Shown here: positions 14,979 through 23,676 of the stretch, piece by piece | How the letters are laid out: each line of letters starts with the position of its first letter | How positions within the stretch are numbered: the first letter of the stretch is position 1 | Assembly: GCA_002408485.1 (NCBI GenBank) | Contig: DHSP01000015.1 | Location: 1 to 33,403 of the forward strand | DNA from: Proteiniphilum sp. UBA5283 | Lineage (GTDB): Bacteria > Bacteroidota > Bacteroidia > Bacteroidales > Dysgonomonadaceae | Length of the DNA stretch: 33,403 nt | Reading direction: 5' to 3' | The notes under the pieces: generated by a model | Database searches by the model: none | What the model was told of the DNA's origin: nothing | Seen by the model: only the letters and a program-made list of their open reading frames with translations | Position numbers and translations under genes: made by a program

Positions 14979-17469
14979 TTCCTTCCCTCTCAATTTCCAT
15001 CTTAAGTGCTGTCGCCTGCTCCACACTCTCCTTTATTTTTTTTAGCAACACGGTTTCTTTCTTCGCAGGCCAAAGATGATTCTCTTTCATCTGCTGCAAA
15101 ATATCAATTACCACTACATCGCCCATCATTTGAAAAAGAGGCAGCATCTTGTGAGCAATCTCGCTGACCTTGTCGCCATCTTTTTCGGCAAATGACTTTC
15201 TCAACTGATCAATGTTATCCAGTGTCTCGCTGATAAACGACTGCAATATTCCCCGGGATGCATGTTCATCATCCCGCACAAAGTCGATCAACGCCTCCAC
15301 ACCCTTGCCGTTGGATTGCACCTGACGAGGCACACAGTGTGCTTCCGGCTTCTCACCTTTTACATAGCGATGGATAATGGCATACAGCCGGCCAGAAGTA
15401 ACCGGCTTGGGAAGGAAGTCGGTAAAACCGGCCTCCTGCAACTCCGCAGCAGATATCTCCGATCCGGCAGAAAGAGCGATGACAGGCACCTCCTGCACAT
15501 CTTTGGAGTGACGCACTTTTTCCACCAGCGAAACACCATCTATTTGCGGCATGCGTAGATCCATAAACACAATGTCGAACATATTCTCGCTCAAAAGTGC
15601 CATCGTCTTGCGGGGGTTCGCTTCAACGACACAGTGCATCTTCTTCTTTTGCAGCATCCCAGCCATCATGTTCAACTGGATAGGATCATCATCCACAACC
15701 AGTACGGAAACATCTTCCAGATCATACATCTCTCCGGCCGAATTTTCCTCCTCCTTGTGTTTTGGGTAAAGCGGCAACTCGACGACAAACTCCGATCCTT
15801 TTTCTTTTTCAGAAACAAGAGAGATACTGCCCTGCAAAGCCTCCACAAAGCCTTTCGTAATGGCCAATCCCAGGCCACTGCCCTCCGTATTGCCCGCGTC
15901 GTCGTCACGAACACCCAGGCGGCTGAATTCCTGGAATATATACTGCTGATCGGCTGCATCAATTCCTTCGCCTGTATCCGAAACGGAAAACCGGAACCAG
16001 CCGGCGACATCATCCCCTTTTGTCTCGGCCAAAATAGAAACCGATCCGGCAGGAGTGTATTTAATTGCATTTGATATGAGGTTGCTCAAAATCTGCCTGA
16101 TCACATACTGATCACCGTAACTAACCTTTTCGGGCGGGAGATGGTTCTCAACGCTATAGCATAATCCTTTTTGTAGCGCCAGCGGCCTGAAGCTGTCTGC
16201 TGTCTCCTCTACCAGATCGAACAGACGGAAGTTGGACTGCCTCAGCTGCCAGGTTCCGGCTTCGAGCTTATGATGATCGAGCAGCATGGAAACAAGGTGA
16301 AGGACATGCTCTCCGGAATGCTTCATATTTCGGAGCCAGGTTTCCTCTTCCGGTTTGTGTGCATTTCCATCCATCAGATCAATATACCCGAGAATGGAGC
16401 TCACGGGCGACTTAATGTCGTGCGAGATTGTCAGCATCAGCTTCTCCCGCGAAGCCAGCAGTTGAGAGATCCTGCTGTGAGAGCTCTCCAGCTGCCTGCG
16501 ATATCGCTGACTTTTGTTGATATCCACCAAAAACAAAATTCCAAAGACAAGAGCAATGAGTATGGCCAGGCAGGAAACCAGGAACATGGTACGCTGGGAT
16601 CCCGTAATAGCCTGTTCTTTGCTGAGAATAAGCTGAAAAGATTTTCTCATTTCCTCCTGTTCAATGCCTTTTAAAAGGTCGTCGATGCGCGCGGTAAGCA
16701 TCCGGTTGGTATAACTCATTGTATCCAGCCTGGAAATAAATGCGAGCTGAAACTCCTTTTGCCGTGCCAGATCCAACTTCTCGGAGTATCTTATTTTGTT
16801 GATGAGTGTATCGACAATGACTTTAAACTCCCTCTCACTCACCACTGACTTATCCTTGATCACAATGGTTGAGTCAGAAGAGGCCACAAAGACGTTACGC
16901 ACACGGTCCAGGAATCCTTTGCGTTTTCCAAGGACAACACTTGTGTCCGCTTGGCTCCGATGTGGTGTATGCAGGTTGTTTCTTTCCAGGAAATCCGAGA
17001 CCTCCCGGTTCAACTCCCTGGGCACAAGGCTACTCCGGGTAGTACGAATCAATTCGGGTGCCCTGGCCATCGAGTCGAGCAAGGTGGCTACCGCCTGCAG
17101 GTTCACCTTTTTTTCCTGGATAAGTAGTTTGATCGTATCAATCTTTGCCACACGCGAAGTGTCAAGGGCCGTTTGTTTCAGCAAACTCAAATTAAAGTCT
17201 ATTTCCGGAGCAATGGAGTCATATTTGAGAAAATATTGCCGTGCACTTTCGGCCGTAAACAGATTTTGATTGCTCTCAATCTCGTATAATTTTGAAAGTG
17301 TATTCCCCACAATCAGCAGCTCGGAGAGATCCTCGTTTTTGATCTTTTGATTTGAAAAGATCACCAGATTGCGATAAATACCATAAAGACCCAGGGTCAT
17401 TACTATCACAACCAACAGGTATCCTGCGATCACAGTGAACTTAATCTTAAAAGACCCTCCCTTTCTCAT
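14953..17469 (-). CDS. Hybrid sensor histidine kinase with receiver and HPt domains
   Basis: The 838-residue inner-membrane phosphorelay sensor has a membrane helix at about 10-32, a periplasmic helical region to about 293 and a second helix at about 294-317. A coiled linker leads to the HisKA dimerisation helix with phospho-acceptor His350 (LTISHDIKSPVSSILGYIDL). The ATPase domain shows the N box NLISNAIKYTP, DTGEGI (498-503) and GSGLGLAITKG (530-540). A receiver domain follows at about 586-702 with acidic residues Asp593-Asp595, phospho-acceptor Asp637 (VFMDLRMPQIDG) and Lys688. The tail is an HPt-like four-helix domain with His773 (SEIAHKMLPLFQMMG). It lies 19 bp downstream of its likely partner response regulator and overlaps xerD. 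The signal sensed is unknown. Confidence 0.95.
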   Translation of the reverse strand: MRKGGSFKIKFTVIAGYLLVVIVMTLGLYGIYRNLVIFSNQKIKNEDLSELLIVGNTLSKLYEIESNQNLFTAESARQYFLKYDSIAPEIDFNLSLLKQTALDTSRVAKIDTIKLLIQEKKVNLQAVATLLDSMARAPELIRTTRSSLVPRELNREVSDFLERNNLHTPHRSQADTSVVLGKRKGFLDRVRNVFVASSDSTIVIKDKSVVSEREFKVIVDTLINKIRYSEKLDLARQKEFQLAFISRLDTMSYTNRMLTARIDDLLKGIEQEEMRKSFQLILSKEQAITGSQRTMFLVSCLAILIALVFGILFLVDINKSQRYRRQLESSHSRISQLLASREKLMLTISHDIKSPVSSILGYIDLMDGNAHKPEEETWLRNMKHSGEHVLHLVSMLLDHHKLEAGTWQLRQSNFRLFDLVEETADSFRPLALQKGLCYSVENHLPPEKVSYGDQYVIRQILSNLISNAIKYTPAGSVSILAETKGDDVAGWFRFSVSDTGEGIDAADQQYIFQEFSRLGVRDDDAGNTEGSGLGLAITKGFVEALQGSISLVSEKEKGSEFVVELPLYPKHKEEENSAGEMYDLEDVSVLVVDDDPIQLNMMAGMLQKKKMHCVVEANPRKTMALLSENMFDIVFMDLRMPQIDGVSLVEKVRHSKDVQEVPVIALSAGSEISAAELQEAGFTDFLPKPVTSGRLYAIIHRYVKGEKPEAHCVPRQVQSNGKGVEALIDFVRDDEHASRGILQSFISETLDNIDQLRKSFAEKDGDKVSEIAHKMLPLFQMMGDVVVIDILQQMKENHLWPAKKETVLLKKIKESVEQATALKMEIEREGNGTPFDNE

Positions 17470-17488
17470 ACAGTCGTATTATATCAGT

Positions 17489-18787
17489 TTACGTGGTCAC
17501 GTTGTATAGTTTAATTTTATTGTATAACGTCTTCCTGTCGATATTTAGTATGGATGCTGCCATAGTTTTATTTCCTTTGGCTAGTTTCAGAGCCTCCAAT
17601 ATTTTTTCTTTTTCGTAATTCTCCTTACGAAGATCAAGGATCAGGATGGGCTCAGCGGAATCACTCTTTTGTTTTAAACTGTCCTTTCCGAACAACCCGG
17701 GAGCTATACAGGCGGGCATATGATTTCCATCTGTCAGCAAAGCGGCTTTGATGACGGTATTTTTGAGTTCCTGAATATTCCCGGGCCAGGCATAATCATA
17801 CATCTGCTGATAAATAACCTGATCAATGCTCTTTATCTGCTTATCCAACGTATGGTTGGCAAAATGGAGAAAATAGGAGATGAAATAATTGATCACCTGT
17901 TTTTTCCCTTTCAGAGTGGGAAGAGTCACACTCCCCTCCTCAATCAGCCGAAACAGTTTGGGAATAAGTGTCTTTTCCAGAGACAATCTGCTTTTCTCGG
18001 TGCTCATGATCACTTGTGTGAAGTTCTCATCCCTGGCTTGCTTTGTGAGAATATTCAACAGCTGATTCTGAAAATTGATATCAAGCTGGTCTACCTTTCG
18101 AATGTGAAACAGACCGCCTCGTGCAGCGTTGAATTTCTCTAACAATAACGATCCGCCCTCTCCGGAATCAGCCTGTTGGCGGCTTCCGATTCTATTACTG
18201 ACCAGCTGATCGGCATCCAGCATGATTAATGGCCTGGAATGGTGAATCCCCTTCTCATAAATGTACTTGACGGCGGAAGCTTTTCCGGTGCCTCTGTCGC
18301 CAATTAACAGCCGATGTTCACTCTGCTCGGCAATTTGATCGAGCTGGTTGAACAGCAACTGATATTCCTTTCCCGGCGGTTTAATAAAATCATTTGAAAA
18401 ACGGTTTCTTTTCTGTTTGTATTCTTGTGTTTGAAAAGCTTCTTCAATCTTATTAAACAAATGTTCAGGCTCTATGGGCTTCGGAATATAGTCCGCAGCC
18501 CCTGCCTTCATGGATAAGACAGCCGACTCTACATCGGCATATCCGGTAATCATGATGACAATGATATCCGAATCGTATTTTCTCACCCACGATAAAAATG
18601 ACAATCCGTCTGCCTCGGGCATCCTGATATCAGTCAGGATCAGGTCGAACGGTTGCTCCTTCACCCTCTGCCTTGCTTCGTTTGCTCCGGATGCAGTTTC
18701 CACCTGGAAACCTTTCTTTACCAGCCAGGACTTCAACATCAAACAAACGGTCAGATTGTCATCAATAATTAATATACTTTTGTTCAT
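17489..18787 (-). CDS. NtrC-like response regulator with a degenerate AAA+ domain
   Basis: From the ATG at 18787 (MNKSILIIDDN) the protein has 432 residues; an ATG two codons upstream is also possible. The receiver domain (1-120) is intact with Asp9, Asp10, Asp53 (LTDIRMPEADG) and Lys103. The central domain (about 140-365) resembles the sigma-54 activator ATPase and keeps the Walker A pattern (GDRGTGKA, 163-170). It lacks any GAFTGA-like loop, has GGLFHIR where Walker B should read LFLDE, and has WPGNIQEL where the sensor arginine is expected. The C-terminal Fis-type helix-turn-helix (about 393-428) is intact. It is therefore probably a phosphorylation-controlled DNA-binding protein that does not open sigma-54 promoters. 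The cognate kinase gene follows after 19 bp. A chance-level TAnnTTTG match lies at 18794-18801, right at the start. Confidence 0.9.
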   Translation of the reverse strand: MNKSILIIDDNLTVCLMLKSWLVKKGFQVETASGANEARQRVKEQPFDLILTDIRMPEADGLSFLSWVRKYDSDIIVIMITGYADVESAVLSMKAGAADYIPKPIEPEHLFNKIEEAFQTQEYKQKRNRFSNDFIKPPGKEYQLLFNQLDQIAEQSEHRLLIGDRGTGKASAVKYIYEKGIHHSRPLIMLDADQLVSNRIGSRQQADSGEGGSLLLEKFNAARGGLFHIRKVDQLDINFQNQLLNILTKQARDENFTQVIMSTEKSRLSLEKTLIPKLFRLIEEGSVTLPTLKGKKQVINYFISYFLHFANHTLDKQIKSIDQVIYQQMYDYAWPGNIQELKNTVIKAALLTDGNHMPACIAPGLFGKDSLKQKSDSAEPILILDLRKENYEKEKILEALKLAKGNKTMAASILNIDRKTLYNKIKLYNVTT

Positions 18788-18826
18788 TTTCATCAAAAAT
18801 ATATGCACAGGATGGCATATACCACT

Positions 18827-19168
18827 TTATTTGTTTTTTTCTTTTTCCAATTCCTTCGGAAGCACCATCGCGGCATACAAAAGAAAAACAGCCCCGGAGA
18901 TCATGGGCAACACCCATTCGGGCGTTTGCCTGAACATGAGGTATGTAGCCACAATCATCAACACACAAGCAAAGAGTTGCATATTGAACAACCTTTTTCC
19001 ACGGATACTTTTCCCAGGATAGGGGCTGGCAACTGTAATCACTGAAAAAAGCGACACAGACAAGGCCATGACCCAGGGAGCAACCACCGGCAAAAAAAGG
19101 TACAGCATCGCTGATAATAGAATGAATGTACCGGAAATACGCAGTAAGAAATTTTTCGTGTTACTCAT
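18827..19168 (-). CDS. Small integral membrane protein of unknown function
   Basis: From the ATG at 19168 it encodes 113 residues (MSNTKNFLLRISG); a GTG two codons upstream is an alternative. Four hydrophobic helices are visible at about 8-28, 30-47, 62-82 and 85-102, with a basic loop (PGKSIRGKRLF) between helices 2 and 3 and a charged tail (LPKELEKEKNK). I do not recognise the family. It lies 13 bp downstream of the FtsB/DivIC-like gene and 39 bp upstream of the response regulator, so it probably belongs to the same transcript. Confidence 0.75.
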   Translation of the reverse strand: MSNTKNFLLRISGTFILLSAMLYLFLPVVAPWVMALSVSLFSVITVASPYPGKSIRGKRLFNMQLFACVLMIVATYLMFRQTPEWVLPMISGAVFLLYAAMVLPKELEKEKNK

Positions 19169-19181
19169 TATCACTATCTAT

Positions 19182-19487
19182 TCAATCAACAATAAAAACA
19201 TCTTCGTTTTCCTTTTTCATGAGATAATTCTCACGGGCAAACTTTTCAAGATCTTCTTTATTTGATTGGAGTTCGTTTAATTTTTCCTTGTCCAGGTTGG
19301 TCTGTTGCCTATAAAATTCAATTTGCGATTCTAGGTTCTTGATCTGTGTTTCGTAGCGGATTCTTTTTGTCACGCTGTTGTCGCTAAAGAAAAACAACAT
19401 CACAATCAACACAAGAAGAATGATGATCTGCGTGGCGGTAAGCCCCAGAATTCTTTTCGAAGTGAATGTTTTAACTTTTTCTTTCAT
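19182..19487 (-). CDS. FtsB/DivIC-family septum formation protein
   Basis: The 101-residue bitopic membrane protein has a short basic cytoplasmic N-terminus, one membrane helix at about 18-35 and a periplasmic coiled coil at about 40-78 (TQIKNLESQIEFYRQQTNLD). The family's closing segment follows, FARENYLMKKENEDVFIV at 83-100. FtsB/DivIC proteins bridge FtsL and FtsQ/DivIB and help activate septal peptidoglycan synthesis. It is the first gene of the minus-strand series running toward xerD. The grouping of a divisome gene with xerD, which acts at the septum, is suggestive, but the two-component genes lie between them. Confidence 0.92.
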   Translation of the reverse strand: MKEKVKTFTSKRILGLTATQIIILLVLIVMLFFFSDNSVTKRIRYETQIKNLESQIEFYRQQTNLDKEKLNELQSNKEDLEKFARENYLMKKENEDVFIVD

Positions 19488-19525
19488 CCTTAACAGATAT
19501 AAGCCGTGGTTAGAATTTTATATCA

Positions 19526-19533
19526 CAAAAATA
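19526..19533 (-). promoter_or_regulatory. -7 promoter element for the FtsB/DivIC-like gene
   Basis: The minus strand reads TATTTTTG, matching TAnnTTTG, 38 bp upstream of the ATG. No convincing -33 element is seen. Confidence 0.4.
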
Positions 19534-19594
19534 CCTTTTTTTTTCTTATTTCATGCACCTTTTCAAATATTCACCCAAAATATCCATTCCACTC

Positions 19595-19627
19595 TTTGGG
19601 CAGATTAAACAAAATAAAGTATCTTTA
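19595..19627 (+). promoter_or_regulatory. Promoter of the C69 dipeptidase gene
   Basis: TTTG (19595-19598) and TATCTTTA (19620-19627) are separated by 21 bp and match the Bacteroidota -33 and -7 elements with one mismatch at the last base. The predicted start near 19634 supports the ATG at 19665, because a frame open from 19506 begins upstream of the promoter. Confidence 0.6.
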
Positions 19628-19664
19628 CGCTGTAGTAAAAATAAATAGTTGCGTAGCATCCATT

Positions 19665-21305
19665 ATGAAGAAAGTCTTACTCTCCACCCTTTTGGGTTTA
19701 TTTACCATCACTTTAACTTTTCCATGTACAAACCTTCTGGTGGGGAAAAAAGCATCCACCGATGGATCAACAATAATTTCTTACGCGGCCGACTCATACG
19801 GGTTGTACGGAGAACTGTACCATTGGCCTGCAAGACAATACCGTCCCGGCGAAAAGCTCAAGGTCTACGAGTGGGATACCGGAAAGTATCTCGGCGAAAT
19901 TCCGCAGGCTTTACAAACCTACAACGTGGTTGGCAACATGAATGAGCATCAGGTAGCGATTGCGGAAACCACCTTTGGCGGACGCGAAGAACTATCCGAC
20001 TCTACCGGAGTCATGGATTACGGAAGCCTCATTTACATCACATTGCAACGTGCCAGAAATGCACGGGAAGCAATTGACATCATGACCGCACTTGTCCGGG
20101 ATCATGGTTATTACAGCTCCGGGGAATCATTTTCCATTGCAGATCCCAACGAGGTGTGGGTCATGGAAATGATCGGAAAGGGCGTTGGAAACAGGGGGGC
20201 TGTTTGGGTTGCCATACGAATACCGGACGACTGTGTCTCTGCACATGCTAACCAGGCTCGTATACAACAGTTTCCACTGAACGATCCCGCCAATTGCCTC
20301 TATGCTCCTGATGTGATCTCCTTCGCACGGGAAAAAGGATACTTCTCCGGCGATGATGCTGATTTCAGCTTTGCCAAGGCTTATGCTCCGCTGGATTTTG
20401 GAGCGCTGCGCTTTTGCGAAGCCCGCGTTTGGTCGTTCTTTAACAAGGTAAACAAAGACATGAAACGGTACGTGACTTATGCACAGGGGAAAACAACCGA
20501 CCCCATGCCGTTATACATCAAGCCAGACCGAAAACTGAGTGCGCACGATGTTCAGCAACAGATGCGCGACCATTATGAAGGTACCGAACTCGACTGGCGC
20601 TTCGACGTGGGTGCCGGCCCTTTTAACTCTCCCTACCGCTGGTCTCCTCTTACCTTTGAAGTGGATTCTGTGGAATATTGCAACGAACGTCCCACAGCTA
20701 CCCAGCAGACCGGGTTCTCCTTTGTGGCACAAATGCGTTCGTGGCTCCCTAATGAGATTGGGGGTATTCTCTGGTTTGGCATCGACGATGCAGCACAGAC
20801 TGTATACTACCCCATCTATTGCGGGCACAGGGAAGTACCGCACGAGATGGCCGTAGGCAATGGCGATCTGCTTACCTTTTCCCGCACTTCAGCTTTCTGG
20901 ATCCACAACTGGGTGTCGAACATGGTCTACACTCGCTACAACGACATGAGTGAAGACATGAAAAAGGTACAGTCGTCACTCGAAGATTCTTTCAAAGCTT
21001 CCCAGCCGGAAGTGGAGAAGAAAGCCGCGACACTTTATGCCCAGTCACGTCCCGAAGCGGTACATTTTCTTACCCAATATTCCAACCAGCTGGTAAAGAA
21101 TGGAGTGGATGAATGGCGGAAACTGGGCGAATACCTGCTGGTAAAATACATCGACGGGGTAATAAAGAAAGAAGAAAATGGCACTTTCCAACGGAATCCT
21201 CACGGATTACCGGCTTTCCCGTCCCGTCCAGGCTACTCCAACGAATATTACAAAAAAATAGTTGAACAAACCGGAGACAAATACAAGGTTCAACCGGTTA
21301 ATTAA
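19665..21305 (+). CDS. C69-family dipeptidase, secreted
   Basis: Starting at the ATG at 19665 (MKKVLLSTLLGLF) the product has 546 residues. The signal peptide ends directly before Cys21 in FPCTNLLVGKKASTDGS. In family C69 this Cys becomes the N-terminal nucleophile after processing, so the enzyme should act in the periplasm on dipeptides. Other family features are the YGLYGELYHWPA segment and VWVMEMIGKGVGNRGAVWVA. Length fits secreted Bacteroidota members. The cysteine sits where a lipobox cysteine would be, but no lipobox consensus precedes it and CTN is the C69 pattern. It is followed after 23 bp by the phosphohexomutase gene. Together with the S46 enzyme it points to periplasmic peptide digestion. 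Confidence 0.93.
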   Translation: MKKVLLSTLLGLFTITLTFPCTNLLVGKKASTDGSTIISYAADSYGLYGELYHWPARQYRPGEKLKVYEWDTGKYLGEIPQALQTYNVVGNMNEHQVAIAETTFGGREELSDSTGVMDYGSLIYITLQRARNAREAIDIMTALVRDHGYYSSGESFSIADPNEVWVMEMIGKGVGNRGAVWVAIRIPDDCVSAHANQARIQQFPLNDPANCLYAPDVISFAREKGYFSGDDADFSFAKAYAPLDFGALRFCEARVWSFFNKVNKDMKRYVTYAQGKTTDPMPLYIKPDRKLSAHDVQQQMRDHYEGTELDWRFDVGAGPFNSPYRWSPLTFEVDSVEYCNERPTATQQTGFSFVAQMRSWLPNEIGGILWFGIDDAAQTVYYPIYCGHREVPHEMAVGNGDLLTFSRTSAFWIHNWVSNMVYTRYNDMSEDMKKVQSSLEDSFKASQPEVEKKAATLYAQSRPEAVHFLTQYSNQLVKNGVDEWRKLGEYLLVKYIDGVIKKEENGTFQRNPHGLPAFPSRPGYSNEYYKKIVEQTGDKYKVQPVN

Positions 21306-21328
21306 CAGACATAAAACATCGTTTAAAC

Positions 21329-23077
21329 ATGGAAGAAGAAACATTACTGGCATTTGTAACCGACAAGGCGCAGTCGTGGATAAAAGGAAACTACGATGAC
21401 GCAACCAAAAAAGAAGTACAACAGATGCTCGACAGCGAAGATAAAACAAAGCTCATCGACGCATTTTATAAAGACCTTGAATTCGGCACGGGCGGTTTAC
21501 GGGGTATCATGGGCTCCGGCAGCAACCGCATGAATATCTACACCGTGGGATCGGCCACACAGGGTCTCTCGAACTACCTATTGAAAGAATTTTCGGATCT
21601 AAACGAAATAAAAGTGGTCATCGGGCACGACTGCCGCAACAACAGCCGCAGGTTTGCAGAAATATCGGCCGACATTTTCAGTGCCAACGGCATTAAAGTG
21701 TATCTTTTTGAAAGTTTGCGTCCCACTCCCGAAGTATCCTATGCTATCAGAAAGCTGGGGTGTCAGAGCGGCATCATGATTACGGCATCTCACAACCCGA
21801 AAGAATATAACGGTTACAAGGCTTATTGGAACGATGGCGCACAAGTGTTGGGGCCGCACGACAAGAATATCATCGCCGAGGTGAACCGGATCGCATCGGT
21901 CGACGAAATTCGTTTCAAAGGCAACAAAAGTCTGATCGAGATCATCGGAAAAGACATGGACAAAGCTTTCATTGAAGAGGTGAGCAAGCTTGTTCTCTCC
22001 CCCGAAGCCATTGCCCGTCACCACGACATCAAAATTGTCTATACCCCCATACACGGTACCGGCATCACCCTTGTACCCGATGCATTGAAAGCCGTCGGTT
22101 TCACCAATATCATTCACGTGCCCGAGCAGGATGAGATCAGTGGTGATTTTCCCACGGTGACCTCTCCCAATCCGGAAGAACCCTCCGCCCTGGATATGGC
22201 CATCAGGAAGGCAGTGGAGACAGGTGCCGAACTGGTGATGGCAACTGACCCCGACGGCGACAGGTTTGGCACAGCCATACGCGACAAGGAAGGCAACTTT
22301 ATACTGGTAAACGGCAATCAGACCTTGCTTATCTGCCTTTATTACCTGATGAACAGAAGAGAGGAACTGGGACTTCTCACAGGGAAGGAGTATGTGGTAA
22401 AAACCATTGTCACCACGGAATTGGTGAAGGATATTGCCAAAAAGAAAGGGATTGAACTGTTCGACTGTTACACCGGCTTCAAATGGATTGCCGAAATTAT
22501 CCGAAAAAATGAAGATGTGAAGAAATATATCGGAGGCGGTGAAGAGAGCTACGGTTTCCTGGCAGGGGATTTTGTGCGAGACAAAGATTCGGTATCGGCC
22601 TGCACCTTGTTCGCAGAGATTGCAGCATGGGGCAAAGACAAAGGTAAGACAATGTATGAGTTGCTGGAAGAGATCTACCTTGAATACGGATATTCAAAAG
22701 AAGTAGGTATCTCCCTGGTGCGCAAGGGCAAAGAGGGTGCCGACGAAATTGAAGCAATGATGAAAAACTTCCGTACCAATCCCATGAGATCACTCGGCGG
22801 CTCACCCGTTACGTTGATGAAGGATTTTGCGAAGTTGGAAGCGGTAGATTACGTTCGGAACGAACAGGTCGCGCTGGAGATGCCGACCACGTCGAATGTC
22901 ATCCAGTTCTTCACGGAGGAGGGCACCAAATTATCCATCCGTCCTTCGGGGACAGAGCCCAAGATCAAGTTTTATATCGAAGTGCGCGAAGCCGTGAAAT
23001 CGCGTGAAGACCTGCCACAGGCAGAAGATGAGGCTAGCACAAAAATAAACGCTATCCGCAAAGAATTGGGAATATGA
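21329..23077 (+). CDS. Phosphoglucomutase/phosphomannomutase
   Basis: This alpha-D-phosphohexomutase interconverts hexose 1- and 6-phosphates, feeding glycogen, nucleotide sugars and surface polysaccharide. The 582-residue protein shows GTGGLRGIMGSGSNRMN (53-69), the phosphoserine loop TASHNP with Ser154, the metal site DPDGDR (307-312), the sugar-binding GGGEESYG (402-409) and the phosphate-binding RPSGTEP (538-544). Length fits the long bacterial and eukaryote-like PGM2 branch rather than the 450-residue PMM/PGM branch. Whether glucose or mannose phosphate is preferred cannot be read here. It lies between the C69 peptidase gene and methylglyoxal synthase, on the same strand with short gaps (23 and 58 bp). 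Confidence 0.95.
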   Translation: MEEETLLAFVTDKAQSWIKGNYDDATKKEVQQMLDSEDKTKLIDAFYKDLEFGTGGLRGIMGSGSNRMNIYTVGSATQGLSNYLLKEFSDLNEIKVVIGHDCRNNSRRFAEISADIFSANGIKVYLFESLRPTPEVSYAIRKLGCQSGIMITASHNPKEYNGYKAYWNDGAQVLGPHDKNIIAEVNRIASVDEIRFKGNKSLIEIIGKDMDKAFIEEVSKLVLSPEAIARHHDIKIVYTPIHGTGITLVPDALKAVGFTNIIHVPEQDEISGDFPTVTSPNPEEPSALDMAIRKAVETGAELVMATDPDGDRFGTAIRDKEGNFILVNGNQTLLICLYYLMNRREELGLLTGKEYVVKTIVTTELVKDIAKKKGIELFDCYTGFKWIAEIIRKNEDVKKYIGGGEESYGFLAGDFVRDKDSVSACTLFAEIAAWGKDKGKTMYELLEEIYLEYGYSKEVGISLVRKGKEGADEIEAMMKNFRTNPMRSLGGSPVTLMKDFAKLEAVDYVRNEQVALEMPTTSNVIQFFTEEGTKLSIRPSGTEPKIKFYIEVREAVKSREDLPQAEDEASTKINAIRKELGI

Positions 23078-23135
23078 TTTTCCCACGCGAATTATCAACG
23101 CAAATTACTGATAGCTGACTGCTAAACACAAAAAT

Positions 23136-23594
23136 ATGACACGAAAACTAACAATTGCACTGGTAGCACACGACCACCGCAAAGCCGACATGGTGGAATG
23201 GGTAATTTACAACTCCGACTTCCTGTCAGAGCACCACCTTGTGTGTACAGGAACGACCGGCAGTCTGGTACGTGACGCCTTAAAGAACGAAGGTGTGAAT
23301 CCTGCCTTTACCATTATGAACTCAGGCCCTATGGGTGGCGACGCTGAGATTGCGGCCATGGTAGTACGCAAAGAGATTGATCTGGCTGTTTTTCTGATAG
23401 ATGATCTCAATCCTCAGCCTCACGAAGCAGATATCATGATGCTGCTCCGTCAATGCAGGGTACACAATGTACCCATCGCATGCAACCGGTATAGTGCCGA
23501 CCTGATGATCACCAGCAGTCTGTGGGAGGATGAGGATTATTCTCCCTCCCCACCGCGGTACGAAGAGTTTAACAGAAAAAGCATGGGCTTCTGA
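23136..23594 (+). CDS. mgsA: Methylglyoxal synthase
   Basis: The enzyme converts dihydroxyacetone phosphate to methylglyoxal and phosphate, a bypass that relieves sugar-phosphate overload when phosphate is scarce. The 152-residue protein has the N-terminal strand IALVAHDHRK (His12 and Asp13), the phosphate-binding TGTTG (38-42), the catalytic SGPMGGD with Asp69, and the FLIDDLNPQPHEADI segment with His96, all matching MgsA. Length is normal. It is followed by a strong bidirectional terminator and is probably cotranscribed with the phosphohexomutase gene. Confidence 0.96.
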   Translation: MTRKLTIALVAHDHRKADMVEWVIYNSDFLSEHHLVCTGTTGSLVRDALKNEGVNPAFTIMNSGPMGGDAEIAAMVVRKEIDLAVFLIDDLNPQPHEADIMMLLRQCRVHNVPIACNRYSADLMITSSLWEDEDYSPSPPRYEEFNRKSMGF

Positions 23595-23616
23595 AATCGG
23601 AGTAAGTGGAAAAAGG

Positions 23617-23659
23617 AGCCCCTCGCCGGCACATTGCTGCCAGTGAGGGGCTTTTTTTA
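23617..23659. terminator. Bidirectional terminator between mgsA and the S46 peptidase
   Basis: AGCCCCTC (23617-23624) and GAGGGGCT (23645-23652) form a perfect 8-bp stem with a further partly paired interior. Seven T residues follow on the plus strand, and a CTTTTT run follows on the minus strand, so it probably ends both convergent units. Confidence 0.85.
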
Positions 23660-23676
23660 TACTGCGAAGCGGGTAT

